A stretch of 64,000 nt of DNA from Phorcus lineatus (lineage: Eukaryota; Mollusca; Gastropoda; Trochida; Trochidae), in contig OV121081.1 of the NCBI GenBank assembly GCA_921293015.1, forward strand, positions 52,291,877 to 52,355,876. The letters run 5' to 3'. The notes below the pieces were generated by a model. That model was not told where the DNA came from, made no database searches, and saw nothing but the letters and a program-made list of their open reading frames with translations. Position 1 is the first letter of the stretch. Each line of letters begins with the position of its first letter. Below are positions 1-12,716 of the stretch, piece by piece. The position numbers were made by a program, and so were the translations under genes.

Positions 1-2895
1 TTTGTCAATACTTCATAATATTAAATGCATTACACAGAAATCTTTTCGGTTATCCAATTTTAAATACTAATATACATTTGTGGAATATGCATTAAGATTT
101 CCGCTTTAGATTTGTTTAAGATCAAGAGATGTTACATCGCGTCAATAAGTTTTTCTAAAGGGTCCAGTTTTACCAGGAGGGGGCTGTGTTATAAAGATAG
201 CCTGCATACAGATCGATATGAGTGTTTTCTGTATTTATTAAACAGGTCCTAGAAGGAGAACAGCATAACAAAAAGTCTCATGTGTATCGTTATTAAATTC
301 ATGCACCACTTAAACTATTTGTTAAGGCTGTTTCGTCATTGACCATTTCATATTACCATTTTCCATTAGTTTTGTCGTCAGAATTAATGATTTAAATTAA
401 TACATAAATACATTTATTAAGTAAATAGTAGTAAAATAAAAGGTAAAATATATTATGCCACTCACCATAAGCTTGAAGCGGAAATAAAAGTATGATGAAG
501 AATCAACATATTTTTCAGTGCAATTTTGGCACTTTAAATGAATTATTATCAACTTTTGCCGTTCAAAATATGTTTGGCTCTTTTCTGTAAAATGTTAGGT
601 AAATAAAAAAATGAGTTGTTTATCCCTTTATAATGATTCCCAGTCATTTTCTTTAATCTTTAGATATAAGTGCTTAACCCTTATCCGACCAAGGTGGGTT
701 TTAGAGGCCCAGAGGACTCTTTATAATCCTACACAAACTAAACAATTCTTTAATCTTTATATATAAGTGTTTAAGATCAATCTACATATCACAAAAAGAT
801 ATTAGATAATATAATACATGGATATATGAGGTGTCTTATGCATTTCATTATGAATGCCATGTAACATACTGCATGAAATATTCATTCTCACTGGGAAGCC
901 CGTACTACTAATTGACAATAGATAGGATGAATATGTCAACAACTCACTCTAACGTAAGGGAAGACGCGATGGGCAGATAAAGTGCTTTCATGAGCTCACA
1001 TCTCCCAGGGAAACACTGATTAATGAGGATCTATATCAACATAACTATGCGTTTTATGCTTGAGACAAAACATCGATTAGATAAGCTCTATACCATTTAA
1101 CACAAACATATATTTCATAGATTTGTGAAGGAACTAACTTTGAGAGTCGTTTATTGAGAACAATACACATGACTTACATATTTTAAGTTCTACAACTAAA
1201 AGCTGCTAAAAATGTTATAAAATACAGATTGATGCTAATTCTCAACAAATTGTAAGCTTAGGGTTGGTATAAAACAAGGGAAACTGAAGCCTCACCGAAA
1301 TGTGGAGACCCTCAGGCGATCCATTATTTATTTCAATGGTTAAATGAAGAAATCATAATCTAATGTCAACATTCAATTCAATTCAAATCAAATAAGATCA
1401 AACTAATACGATACGTATCAAAAGAAGCGTTTTGGTATCCATTGATTTGCCGGATGACATCTTCAGTAAAAGTCAAAAGAGAGTTGTTATATATTATTTT
1501 TGCTTATACACACAAGAAATCACTATTAAATATGCATTACGCATTGATTAATAACACAACAAGAGGCAACTCCATTCTTCCATTACATTTTATTTGTTAT
1601 AATGTTTTTAAATTTGATTAAGATATTAAGGTCGCTAGAATAACAACAACCTGGACCCAGTCATTGAATTTATTTCAGAAAGTTATCAGTTGACGCAAAT
1701 GAAACGACAAGAAGGATAGCTTTGTTTTGTCATTTTGTTCTTCCCTATAACTCCAAATTTCTTACGAATAATGTGACTTGTCTCATCATATTATATGATT
1801 TTACAAAACTCTCAGTTTTCAGTTTTTTTATTTAAGATAACTATATATGTTGTATGTAAGCAAACGATTTTATCAAAATTATCCTGTCAAACAATCATTT
1901 CCTTGCAAAATAAATCAACTGCAAATAACAAGATTTTACCAAAAATACGTCTTGACAGATTTCAATTTGATATTTCTTTGTATATGGCACTTTGTCATGA
2001 GATCTGAATAGCTTTCCTGCAGAGAACTTTTCATTCATTTTTTCGAATAAATTTATCTTTTTCTGTAAATTTCTTCCAGCAATGTCATTCGTTATGCATA
2101 TGTGATTATCTCTTGCGCGTAGAGGAATGATATAGACATACTAGACAATTAGAAACTGTTTAAGCCCTTATTCTTCTTTAAATCGTATCAAATGTTACTA
2201 TTTAATCCACTGCAGTTTGAAACAGATATGTCACATCACAGCTCCTTAAATTTTTGTAGTTGAGGCCTTATAACATTTCAAACAATAAAAAAGGGCATTT
2301 CATTATCACAAATCATTTCTTTTCAGGTATTATGTTTAAAACCATAAAGGTTAGAAGAGCAAATGTTTCACCAAGTTATTTGTTGCATTTGAATGAAACA
2401 TGTTGCAAAGACGTTAATGCTAAAATTTAGAGAAAAGCGTTGTGAGGATTATGAAATGTGTTCGCCTCATTATCCTGAAAACATTGCCTTTTGCACGATA
2501 TGAATTGATGTTCTCATTGGTAGTTGATTAAAGAGAGTCCCATGTTATCAATTTGTTCCTGACATCATTTGCTGCAGTAGCAGACTTTTCTTCAAATAAG
2601 ACAGTGACGGTTTTGGTTTAAAAAACTGGCTTATTGTTCACTTTACCTTGCATTATAAAATTGGGAAACAATAATACTATCATTTACTTCTCTCAAATGA
2701 CGGAAAAAGGTAATATTTCATTGAAAAAAATTCACAATTATATTTCGTCAATGCTTTTTCTTGTGCGAACATAAAAAAACGTAATTGAAAAGTGAAAAAG
2801 CAAATATTGATCATGCCAATAAATTTGTATTTTCTTGTCAGCTCGGAGTAGGTTTTCAACCTCTTCGCAAGGAGGTCTTTCTACACGAATGGATT
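1..2895. repeat. Diverged segmental duplication, copy A
   Basis: First of at least three old copies of a multi-kilobase unit. The window opens inside a block (TTGTCAATACT..CATAATAT) that recurs near 2896 and 7436. Later blocks reappear in the same order in the other copies: a GGCCCG/GACAATAGA block near 893 (again at about 3631), a block near 1287-1600 (again at about 10096-10380), a CTCTCAG..TGTATGTAAGCAAAC block near 1810 (again at about 10650), and a TTATTCTTCTTTAAA block near 2169 (again at about 10921). Identity is visibly reduced, with many indels, so the duplication is old. No intact reading frame is supported here. Which blocks form the ancestral unit is inferred by eye. Confidence 0.7.
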
Positions 2896-2910
2896 TGTCA
2901 ATACTACATA
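2842..2910 (+). pseudogene. Exon-like coding remnant in copy B
   Basis: A TTTGTATTTTCTTGTCAG polypyrimidine/AG stretch, typical of a 3' splice site, precedes a short segment that begins LGVGFQPLRKEV in the phase directly after the AG. The paralogous segment starts at 7382. Relative to it, this copy carries a 2-nt length difference after about ten codons, so the two frames diverge (here RSFYTNGFVN is in a different frame from LGVGF). I do not recognise the protein. The label as a broken exon rests on the splice-like context and on conservation in two copies; chance is possible. Confidence 0.25.
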
Positions 2911-5900
2911 ATATGAAATGCATTAAACAGAAACCTTTACAAGTATCCAGTTGTAAAATACTAAATCCATTCAAAGAAAATAATCTAAATTTTCCATTTG
3001 AATTTGTTTAGGGTTGAATGTTAAAGATGAGGCATGTGTTTACTAATACAGCCTGACAACAGATCGAGATGAGCGTTTCCCTAATTGATTGAAAGTGTTC
3101 CAGAATGAAACAGACTATCAGAAAAGTCTCTTGTGTATCGTTATTCAATCCATGCCCCATTTGGAAGCTTTGTTCAAGGTGAATTTGAATGAAATTGATC
3201 ATTTGATATCACTATTTTGCACAAGTCTTAGATTTAATATATGTGAGTTAATGATCGTCAAATATTTATGATTCAAATACACAGATGAATACAGTTATAA
3301 AGTAAATAATTACCAGCCGGAAAGTGGTAGGTAAAAAAAGGAAATGGTCAATAATTAACATTATTATTGCAATTCAAATTAATTATCATCCATATGCAGT
3401 GGACAATGTGTTTCTTGTGTCAGAAATTTATAAAATTTATCTAACATTTAATAAATTATAAATTCCTTCACCGACAGCTACTCACCGACATCATTAGTTA
3501 TCAGGTAATTTGTGCTATTGCGATGAAATAAAACAAGGGAATACATGATATAATAAGTGAACAAATAAGGTCTATTATTCCTTTCATTAAGAATGTCAAG
3601 CAACACTCTGAATTAATGATCCATACTCACTAGGAGGCCCGCTCCACTCCAATGACAATAGAGAGGATGATTACCAATCGACTGGTCACCCTACTCTCAC
3701 AGACAGAGGTAAAGGGTAGACCATTCTTTCATAACATATCATGTTGCAGGGAAACACTGATTTAAGAGGGTCTTTATATATTTTGAATTCTTTGTATATT
3801 TTGATTGTTAATATGAAACTCAACACTACATTGGACATTAGTTTCTTTGTGATCATTTAATCCCTGCTTGACATTTAACTTTTGGAAAACATTTAATCAT
3901 GTTTCATATTCTATTAAATCTTTTTCGATTGTCAGATTTTGTCCGCTCAACTTGTCACATTAATTGAAATTTTACAATGTTAGTGAAGATGTCAATAAAG
4001 CATAATCATTTATCAACTTTAAATCATTTCTTTCAAAAATTCAATGGACACGTCCCATTTTACAATTCTCTCATATAATGTCTCTTTAGGAATATTCGAA
4101 TTGATATTTAGCAGCAACATGGTTATTCATCCTCTTGGAAATTGAAGGTTTTACGATATAAATTCAGCTCAATAAAAATGGACGGTTAATCAAATACTCA
4201 GGTCCTTCATGATATTGCAGACTTGTAGATGTTGGAATATTGGAATAGTTTCTTAAAGAAAACCACATGTACTACACTTAACTGACTCACTACACAGGAT
4301 ACTGGGAAAGCTATATTCCCTTGACACAGAAGACAGTAAAAAAAATTCTTATGTGGTTTAGGCATAATCATTACTGACATAAAACATCCGATTATAATCT
4401 TAATCAACAGTATCTTCAAAAGTACGCAGAAAACATTTGACAGTTGGGCAGTTACTGTATGAAATTTTAAAAGTACTAATGTGAATCGTAAATCATAACG
4501 TTTCAGAGGTAAAAATTTCATGGTGGTAAAAGGTTACAGGGTAGGAAACCTGCCATGTTTGATAATTCAAACTGTTTACAGGAGTATTTTTAAATTTTGT
4601 ATCCTAAAAAGTAAGATCATTCATTCCACTGCAATTCGGAGAAATTCCATTTATACAAGGAAACTAAATCTTCATCGTGAAAAAAATGAAAAGAAAATGT
4701 AAAGAACCAATGATGATTTGTAAAGTCACCAGTTATGCCTGTCGCATTTAAACAAAAGATGTAACAAACTTGTTAATGCTTAGATTTAAGAGTGATGTGT
4801 GACAAGGATAATCACTCCTCGTAACATACCCTTCTTGTAAGACATAAAATGATGTTTTTTACGTTTTTTCTCATTACGAGTTATTTAAAAAAATGCTCAC
4901 ATTATCAGTCTGTACTATAGTAACTGACTCATATCCTTTTGAATTAACAAACTCATTATTATTTACAGTTATCTTGAAGGAACATTTTGCATTTTTTCGT
5001 ACAATATGCGCAATAAATCTATACTTTTATTACCTTTTATTGAGGTTTTCATCTTCACCGATATATGATAAATTCAACTGCATTTTTGTGCAAATGCTTG
5101 TGTGTATTTCGATCAATTTGCTATCACAAAAACATATTAAAAACAAACAGACTCTGATAACCTGTCAGTGTTGATCAGACCTGCTAATGACTCTACTGAC
5201 TCTCTCAGGGACCAAAACCTTTGTTCCTCTCTTACAACAAAGTTTCAAACTAGTTTTTGTAATGTAGGATTCGCATTATAAGTTGTTTGCCTAAACACAA
5301 TTTACATGAGAGTCGAATGTCTTCATGCTTTTGTTAATGTCATTTGCCTGTCGTGGTGAAGAATTAGTCCGACTACTGTTAATACTGTAGTGTGTTGTTT
5401 TCGTTTCGTTTTTAATCTGAAACAATATAAATCAGTTATAGACCAGTGAATTCGACCAGTACCTTATTGTTTAGATCCAAGGAAAACAATATATATTACC
5501 TATAGTACGTTGAGCTACATGTACATGTTGTTAGGTGTTTTGAATATCTTCTTCTAGTGATAAATGATACATCTGTAAAAACATTTTCTATAATTTCTAT
5601 GTTTGGCCTTAAATGGTACATGGTGTTTATGGTATAGGAATGGGTTGATAAAAATGCCATTTATATAATATTTCATTGAATATTGTTAATAACGGATTTG
5701 GTCATGCCTGCAATCTGTACAATGAAACAATTCTGAATTGTAAATCTACGTAAAAATGCTACATCATAGTTTAGAAAACTTATCATATAAATCATTAAAT
5801 GTTTTGATTAGTCCAGTGAAACCAGTGTATTAATGTATAAACAGTGATCATGTCCCCTGCAGGTGGTAATAACAGGAACATTCCATCAAGGAATGCTTTG

Positions 5901-6069
5901 ATGCGAAATAAACCCCAGTAAATTGAAGGCAAAATTATAGCACAAGCGAATCCAAAATGTTGTAATAGTAAACACATCATTATAGAATATAAACTAATCT
6001 TGCTTATTGCAAAATTGGCAGGATTTAAACTGTAAACTAACAATGAAAAACGAAAGTGGTTCTAGATAT

Positions 6070-7130
6070 ATTAATCCAGGTTTACACATATTTTGAAAAA
6101 GTCGAGGACATTTGCCACAATAATTTACAGAATGTTACAGTCCTAATTAAAACTGATTCATGATGAGAGTCTGGTCAAGAGCACATATTCTGATAGAATT
6201 TTTCATGTATATGGAGTTGTATGGTGCTCTTGAATATGACAAGTTATTTGGTCTCTGTAACCGTGTTTGCCCCCTTAGTTCCGCTCTTTTGGAATCAACT
6301 AGGGAAACATTATTTGAATCTAAGGCGAACGCATTGGAGATGGCATCAGTTATGAAGGTCGTAGTTAAAATGTCCAGAAGCTTGACATGCTGGATTCATG
6401 ATGGTTAAGCAGTTGATCAAACAATGAGGCACTTGTGAAATGGGGCGCATCAGACAATACAAACGCACAAATCCTTTTAATTTAAATAAAATAGAATTGG
6501 TTTGAAATGTTTTGGTTTATGTTTCACAAAGCCGTGTCGTGGAAATGTTTCGTTCAGTACACGTTCGGCAATCATGATTGATTACCGAGGTCGAGTAATA
6601 AACAGAATACTAAACTTCCTTCAATTTAATACTATTTAATTATTAAACTCGTTAATGATTTGGTATAAAACTCGCTTTCGCACGTTTAATACTGAATCAT
6701 TAACTCGTTTAATAAAGCTAATATTAAATGGAAGGTCGTTTAGTATCATCTATGAAGCATAATGGTTTACATATATTTTAAACATGTTGAGGCACGATCA
6801 GTTACTTTCTGGTCACACAGATTCTCGATGCGATCCTGGGTAAAATGTGTCTCATGTAGATTGAGCTGTGTGTTGCTCTTGATAGTGACTAGTACTTTGA
6901 TGTCTGCAATAGTTTTAATCACTATTAGTTAACTCTGTTGGCATGATCTGGGCAACAATTTCTGAATGTAAGACATTGACAATGACAATTCTAGCCGGAA
7001 TAAGTTATGAAATTCGTGGTTAACATCTTCGGACTCTTCACATGCTTGATATATAATGGTGTGGAACCAAACTTGTGAAATGGTAAACGAGCAACAGTCA
7101 CTGACGAGCAATTGCTTTGAAACGTCATTT
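6070..7130. repeat. Internal direct duplication of ~400 bp (6070-6480 and 6770-7130)
   Basis: Two stretches share the same series of words. GAGTTGTATGGTGCTCTTGA near 6213 corresponds to GAGCTGTGTGTTGCTCTTGA near 6864, followed by related TGACAAG/TGACTAG and CTCTGTAA/GTCTGCAA words and an ACTTGTGAAATGG match (6432 and 7071). The first copy contains an 82-codon ATG-initiated frame (6160-6408, +) that is not preserved in the second copy, so I do not call it a gene. The foldback element at 6590-6750 lies between the copies. Confidence 0.5.
6590..6750. mobile_element. Foldback (palindromic) MITE-like element
   Basis: Imperfect palindrome. Outer arms are ACTAAACTTCCTTCAATTTAA on the left and TTAAATGGAAGGTCGTTTAGT on the right. 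Inner arms TAATGATTTGGTAT and ATACTGAATCATTA enclose ACTCGCTTTCGCACGTTT. A related palindrome occurs at 33640-33790 with the same ACTCGCTTTCGCTCG centre, which shows it is a dispersed family and not a single hairpin. It is non-coding and far too short to encode a transposase. Confidence 0.6.
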
Positions 7131-7381
7131 GCATGAAACAGTTATAGTTTAAAAAACCCAAACTAGATTATGTTTCGCAATGCCATGTATTCTAAACATT
7201 GGGAAGCATTAATCCTATGTTTTACAACTTTTAAATGACAAAAATAGGTAATATTCTAATGGAACAAAATCACAATTGTATTCTTCTAAGCTTTTTTCTT
7301 GAGCAAACATAAAAAAGAGTATTGAAAAACGTATTAAAGAAAAATATGGACCATGCCAATTAATTTGTATTTTCTTCTCAG

Positions 7382-7450
7382 CTCGGAGTTGGTTTTCGAC
7401 CTCTTATGAGGAGGCCTTTCTACTCTAATGGTTTTGTCAATGCTGCATAA
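7382..7450 (+). pseudogene. Exon-like coding remnant in copy C
   Basis: Paralogue of the 2842 segment. TTTGTATTTTCTTCTCAG is followed directly by a 22-codon frame starting LGVGFRPLMRRP, containing FYSNGFVNAA and ending at TAA. This has the shape of a terminal exon: acceptor, short coding tail, stop, then a region conserved across the three array copies that could be an old 3' UTR. Neither the family nor the upstream exons could be found, so it may be a relic of a duplicated gene or an accidental frame. Confidence 0.25.
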
Positions 7451-8559
7451 TTTCAAATGCATTATAAGAGAAAACTTTTCAGTTATTCAATTGTAAATTA
7501 CTAAAATACAGTTAAGGAAAATGCATTAAGTTTTCCATTTTAAATTAGTTTAAAGGTTTGATTTTTATAAGATGAGGCATGTGTTTATTAACATAGCCTG
7601 AAAACAGATCGAGATGAGCGTTTCCTGAATTCATTGGTAGTGTTCCAGAATGAGACAGACTATCAGAAAGTCTCTTGTGTATCGTTATTCAATTTATGAA
7701 CCATTTGAAAGCTTTGTTCAAGGTGTTTTGAATCAAATTGATCATTTGATATCAGCTCTTTCCAAAAATCTTGGACTTGATATTTGTGAGTTATTGTATT
7801 TACCAATTTATGATTCATATACATAGATGAATAAATTCATAATGTAAAATGCACGTGGCTCCTGTGCCTAAAACTAAAGAACATTTCATGAACAGTTTAT
7901 AACATTTCTGAAATCCCTTTTAAAATTCTTCATATTTAAAATTCAATATATTCCCTTAAACCCTTTGTATTGTCATACATGACAGGTTGCCTAATCTGTA
8001 ATCTCAGATAATACCGCCAATAAAAACCTAGGCCCATACTTTGGAATTTTTTTATTATTCATGAATCAAATAAATCTCTAAATGTCTCATACAGTAACTG
8101 ACCTCCTGATGCCAAAATCGTTGAAGATAATGTTGATAAAGATTATGGTATTGATAATATGTTATAATGATAGACAATATGCCCAAAATACACAAGTAAA
8201 TCTATTACTATGATTAGTCTGTTAAAATCAAAACAAAAAAACCCCAAAAGATCATAGAATATAATTGCTCGTGTTTTTGTGTAAGTCCATGTTTATTGAA
8301 CAGTCATCGTATTTATCGTGATCCAATGAGTCTATGTAAGAAAAATGTTTGCCTTTATAACTTGAGAACATAATTAAGTATTGCCGTTTACAGAAATATC
8401 TATTTTGTATGTCATTCTTGACTTAAAGGTTAAATCTTGTTTTCACCATTTTCTAGGAAAGCTCCAGTGACTTATTTACTATATTTTCCTTGTTAAGTTT
8501 GTACTGATTATGTACGTCGTGTTAGCTTGTAATCATTTGTAAGGATATCACATATTAGT

Positions 8560-8960
8560 TCACATCATTTCTCGTAGTTTTAATCTGCCAGGTGCTACAA
8601 ATAAACCAGCCAGGCACTGTTTATAAAGTTGTTTGGTATTCAAAAGTATAATTGAAAATCGCTTAAGAAAATGTTTCATCCTTGTCAAGATTGAAACACT
8701 GTCATCCTTTGACAAACAGTTTAAGCACGTATTTTTGTGGAAGCTAATGTCAAGGAGCAATGGTTTTGGTCCCTGAGAGTCACTCAAATTACCATCCAAT
8801 ACATACGCATCTGTCCAACACTGACACATGATTGGAGTTTTAGAGCACATGTTCTGTTGAAAGCAACTTGGTTTACTTGGTGCTGGGTATCACTGTGAAG
8901 AAAGTTGCACTCTTTGACCTTCCGGGGCCATTGTCCAAGTGACAAGACGAATAGGGAGGT
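8560..8960 (-). repeat. Arm 1 of inverted repeat, with 96-codon frame
   Basis: Minus-strand copy of the block found in plus orientation at 11683-12010. A minus-strand ATG frame (8560-8850, 96 codons, cysteine-bearing N-terminus) runs through it. The homologous plus-strand copy does not keep that frame open, which argues against a functional gene. Conserved words include CTCAGGGACCAAAACC (also at about 5203), CAAAGGATGA and the AAACATTTTC/AAACGTTTTC pair. No protein family is recognised. Upstream of the block, on its own strand, GTGTAGCACAGA is also shared with the other arm. Confidence 0.55.
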
Positions 8961-9599
8961 AAACTCAAATAGACATCTTTGCTTCTGTGCTACACGCTTA
9001 TTCTTAATATTGTTTTCCTCGGGTCTATAAAACAGGTATTGACCTCATCACCAGTCTATAATTGTATAATGTTGAAGTACGATAGATCTTCTGTCAACAT
9101 TATGCTTTTCATTTTCTAAGGTGACTCAATGACATGCAAAAGAACATATTATTTGCACTAGGACACGCAGGTATGCGAACAAACTTGGTATGCAGTGTTA
9201 CTTGTCTCTTGAGCAATATTTGTATCAATATCAAGCTATGTCTAATATGTTTTTAATTAGATTATCCTCTTGGAAATGAAATGTGTTGACATAAATTCAT
9301 AATCAGCTTTAAAGGTTGTACTAATGTAATACAGAATGGTGGATTATGAATGTTAGAAGAGTTTCTGAAACAAAAACCAGACCTACTGGAGAAAACGGAT
9401 GAACTGCGTAGAAAAACGAAAAATGTACATGTACTCTAAACAAGGCCATCACAACATAGATATATTCTATCACATACTCTAGTGGTTTAGGCATAATCAT
9501 AAACGGCAGAAAACATCATTACTACGTTAGGCATTTTCAAATTATTTTCAAAAGTACACATAAACGATTTTTACATAAGTAGGTCAGTTTCTGTATGAA

Positions 9600-9602
<3 letters not shown>

Positions 9603-9683
<81 letters not shown>
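9603..9683. repeat. (TA)n microsatellite
   Basis: About 81 bp of uninterrupted TA dinucleotide. The translated frames across it (Ile-Tyr repeats) are artefacts. Confidence 0.97.
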
Positions 9684-9686
<3 letters not shown>

Positions 9687-9768
9687 CAATATTTGAAAAA
9701 AAGTTTACAAGTATACAGTATTATATATTCAAAGAAAAAAATGACACATGGCCAACATTGCCCCAACA

Positions 9769-9770
9769 TG

Positions 9771-9836
<66 letters not shown>
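9769..9836. repeat. Compound (TA)n(TG)n microsatellite
   Basis: A short TA run (about 9769-9783) passes into about 53 bp of TG dinucleotide with one GGG interruption near 9804. It sits about 90 bp from the larger TA array. Frames reading through it give Cys-Val or His-Thr repeats and are not genes. Confidence 0.97.
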
Positions 9837-9839
<3 letters not shown>

Positions 9840-11682
9840 CACAAACCATACTATTTCGAAAGTATAGACCTAGGTTTAAAGTTTTAATATTTGAATTAGG
9901 TAAGATTACAGAGTAGAAACCTACCATGTTTGATAAATCAAACTGTTTAAAGAAGTATGTGTTATATCGTTAAAAGTATTCAATCAATATAAAATCTTTC
10001 CCACTGTATTTCGGAGAAATCCCTTATGAAAACCAGGTTTTTGCAGTTTGAAATTCAGGAAGATGATTGACAGCAAATTGGCTAGATGGATTAAAGTAAA
10101 TGTGAAGCTCTGCGGAAATGGAGAGAGCCTCTGACAACCAATTATTGAATCCTCGAATTATGTGAACCATACCAAATTCTGTTCAAATTTGATAAAAGCG
10201 AACTTTTACAATATATATCAAAAGAGGCGTATTATATTTACTGATTGGCAAGTGATCAGTAAAAGTAAAGAAAATGTTGTTGTGTATACACATGAAGATT
10301 TATTATCAGATACGGCTTGCACACAGATATAACTGAGTACACAACATTCCATTCTTCAATTACATTCTATTTGCTCTAAACATGTATTAATCAAATTGAA
10401 TGACAACGTATTTACCTCGACTTAATCATTGAATTGATTCCAGAAAGCTATATATTTAAACAACATCAATGAAAAGAGAGATAGCTTCATTTTTCCATTT
10501 TGTCTTTCCTCATAACTCCCAATTTATTGTTTGTGACATGACTCATTTTATTAATGGATTGGAGACTAACTAAAACATTAATCTATAGATAACTTTCCTA
10601 AAATTACTCTTCTACAGTGTCTATCATTTTTAGATATTCACCAAGCTCTCAGTATCTTAACCAACTTAAATAAATTTTATATTGTGTATGTAAGCAAACT
10701 TTTTAATCATAATTACACTGTTGAAGAATTATGTGACTCACTGTGACGTATAATCTAAATAGTTTACCTGTAGACAAATTTAATACATTTCATTTGAAAT
10801 ACTTTCATGTTTACAGTACAATATATTCCAGCCAGTGGTCATTGATTAAGCATGTGTCAGTATTTTTTGAGCACAGAGATTTGGTATAAAACTTCTTGAC
10901 AATCGCTATATGTGTTTGCCCATATTCTTCTTTAAAATCGTACCAAATTTACATTATTCACTGTAGTTAGATAAATACGTCACCCACTAGTTAAACTACT
11001 TCAGCTTGTGTCAGGCCTGCAACGATTTCATACATTAAAACAAAATCTTTAGCGCAAAACATTTATTTGATACTATGTTTAAAATCATAGAAACGAAAGG
11101 AACAAACAATGATTTATCAAGTAAGATGTTACGCCTGTCGCAAGGAAAGAAAACAGGTAGCGAAGGGGTTTGTGCAAAAAAAACTAGATGCTAAGATTTA
11201 GACTCCTAAATATGTTGTTAAGATACCCTGTTGCTCGACATAGACTGATGTTTTGTACAATTATTTCTCATTACAATTTGTTTAAAGAAATGCTCAAGAT
11301 TTCAGTCTGTACTTGGCATCACTTGCGGTAGTACATGACTCCTATCCTTTTGAATTAACTTTTTATCATTTACAGTTATCTTGAAGGAACAACTTTTTAC
11401 ATACAATACCCTAAATAACTTCATAATTCTTTGAACCGTAAACTATTATTTTGGCAAGTTTCACTTACTTTTCTAAACCGACATATAGTGAATTCAATTA
11501 CTATGTTATGCAAACGGTTACCGAATTTTATTAATTATTTCAATACATAAATAACACAAACATATTTTAAAAAATATACAAGACATATATTCTTCAGCAT
11601 TTAAATTATATAAATCAGGGCTGTTCACTGCTGAAAGTTGTTAGAACAGGTGTAGCACAGACGCATTGGTGCCTTTTTCAGT

Positions 11683-12010
11683 TTATCTCCCCATTCGTCA
11701 TGCCACTTGGATAATGACCCCTGAAGGTTAAAGAGTGCCACTTTCTTTACAGTGATACTCATCACCAAGTAAATCAAGTTACTTTCAACAGAACAAGTGA
11801 TCTTAAACTCCAATCACCTGTCAGTGTGGGACAGGCCTATTAATAACAGATGTGTAACTATTGAATAGTAATTTGAGTTACACTGCCAGTCACCAGAACC
11901 ATTACTCCTTGACATAGCTTCTACAACAATACATTTTTTAAGTGTTTTATCAAAGGATGAAACGTTTTCTAAAACGATTTCTAATAATATTTATCAAAAC
12001 CAAACAACAG
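11683..12010 (+). repeat. Arm 2 of inverted repeat
   Basis: Plus-strand partner of 8560-8960. It opens after a TTTTTCAG acceptor-like sequence, and the other arm has TTGAG at the equivalent place. GTTTATCTCCCCATTCGTC here corresponds to GTTTACCTCCCTATTCGTC there. Downstream, AAGAGTGCCACTTTCTTTAC and the AACTCCAATCA word are shared. Stops interrupt every long frame in this arm. Confidence 0.55.
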
Positions 12011-12392
12011 TATTAACAGCAATACCAGACTGATATTTTTAGCAACCGAGAGATTAGAACCAAGATATTTTTAAAGAAAGTTTACAAGAAGTATATCATC
12101 AGTACAAATGTAACACGAAATAAATACTAGATATGTCACTCGAATATCAATGAATTGTATAAACAAGACTGTACATTCAAAGACAACAAAATATACAAAA
12201 AAGATAATTCAGTTATAAAGTTATGATTTATAAAAGCAAACATTTTAGTTACATATACTCAATCTTTCACAATAAATACAATGATTGTTCGATATCCAAG
12301 AACATTACCATGAACCGGAGCTATTTTAGCCTCATATTGATTGCCTCTTTCGGTTTTTGATTTTAAGTTATCCTGGGTCTCTTAAAGGGGGG

Positions 12393-12716
12393 TTCTCACT
12401 GTGCAGGCACCTTTTGTTTAGAGGTTCAGAGCCACTGAGGCATGTCAGATGGTTAAACAATAGGCCTGTACGGGGGTCGTATCAAGAAATAAAGCTAGCA
12501 TTTACACAGCATATACATAAAAGTATTTTATCAACATAACAGTTTATTACATGTTTCTCACTGTGCAGGCACCTTTTGTTTAGAGGTTCAGAGCCACTGA
12601 GGCATGTCAGATGGTTAAACAATAGGCCTGTACGGGGGTCGTATCAAGAAATAAAGCTAGCATTTACACAGCATATACATAAAAGTATTTTATCAACATA
12701 ACAGTTTATTACATGT
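12393..12716. repeat. Tandem duplication, 2 x 162 bp, near identical
   Basis: The unit starting TTCTCACTGTGCAGGCACC at 12393 is repeated head to tail at 12555. Both copies contain GGCCTGTACGGGGGTCG and end in a CAGTTTATTACATG motif. By eye the copies are essentially identical, so this is recent compared with the 12-kb array upstream. The end of the second copy merges into the next duplication at 12680. No coding content is apparent. Confidence 0.9.

Larger units (their letters stand above)
2896..7435. repeat. Diverged segmental duplication, copy B
   Basis: Second copy of the unit. It starts with the TTGTCAATACTACATAAT block. The stretch around 3030-3180 (GATGAGGCATGTGTTTACT, then CAGATCGAGATGAGCG and TCTCTTGTGTATCGTTATTC) is closely matched at about 7575-7690. 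Further blocks near 4118, 4346 and 4540 match about 9258, 9482 and 9900; blocks near 4732 and 4892 match about 11128 and 11290. Copy B lacks the 1287-2300 part of copy A but has blocks shared only with copy C, so the array has been rearranged by deletion or insertion. The 5438-5500 stretch matches the reverse complement of about 8990-9080. Confidence 0.65.
7436..12010. repeat. Diverged segmental duplication, copy C, with internal inverted block
   Basis: Third copy. It contains the leading block (7436-7700) and blocks at 9258, 9482, 9900, 10096, 10650, 10921, 11128 and 11290 that match copies A and/or B. It also holds an internal inverted pair: 8560-8960 on the minus strand is homologous to about 11683-12010 on the plus strand. 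For example, CACTTGGATAATGA on one side faces CACTTGGACAATGG on the other. About 2.7 kb lies between the arms. A shorter relative of this block lies at about 5158-5250. Differences between arms are dominated by transitions, as expected for neutral decay. Confidence 0.65.

Noticed and set aside
6160-6408. 82-codon ATG frame in the 12-kb array
   Set aside because: The homologous copy near 6840-7090 does not keep the frame open, so selection on a protein is not supported.
9584-9927. Frames rich in Ile-Tyr, Cys-Val and His-Thr repeats
   Set aside because: Pure translations of TA and TG microsatellites.
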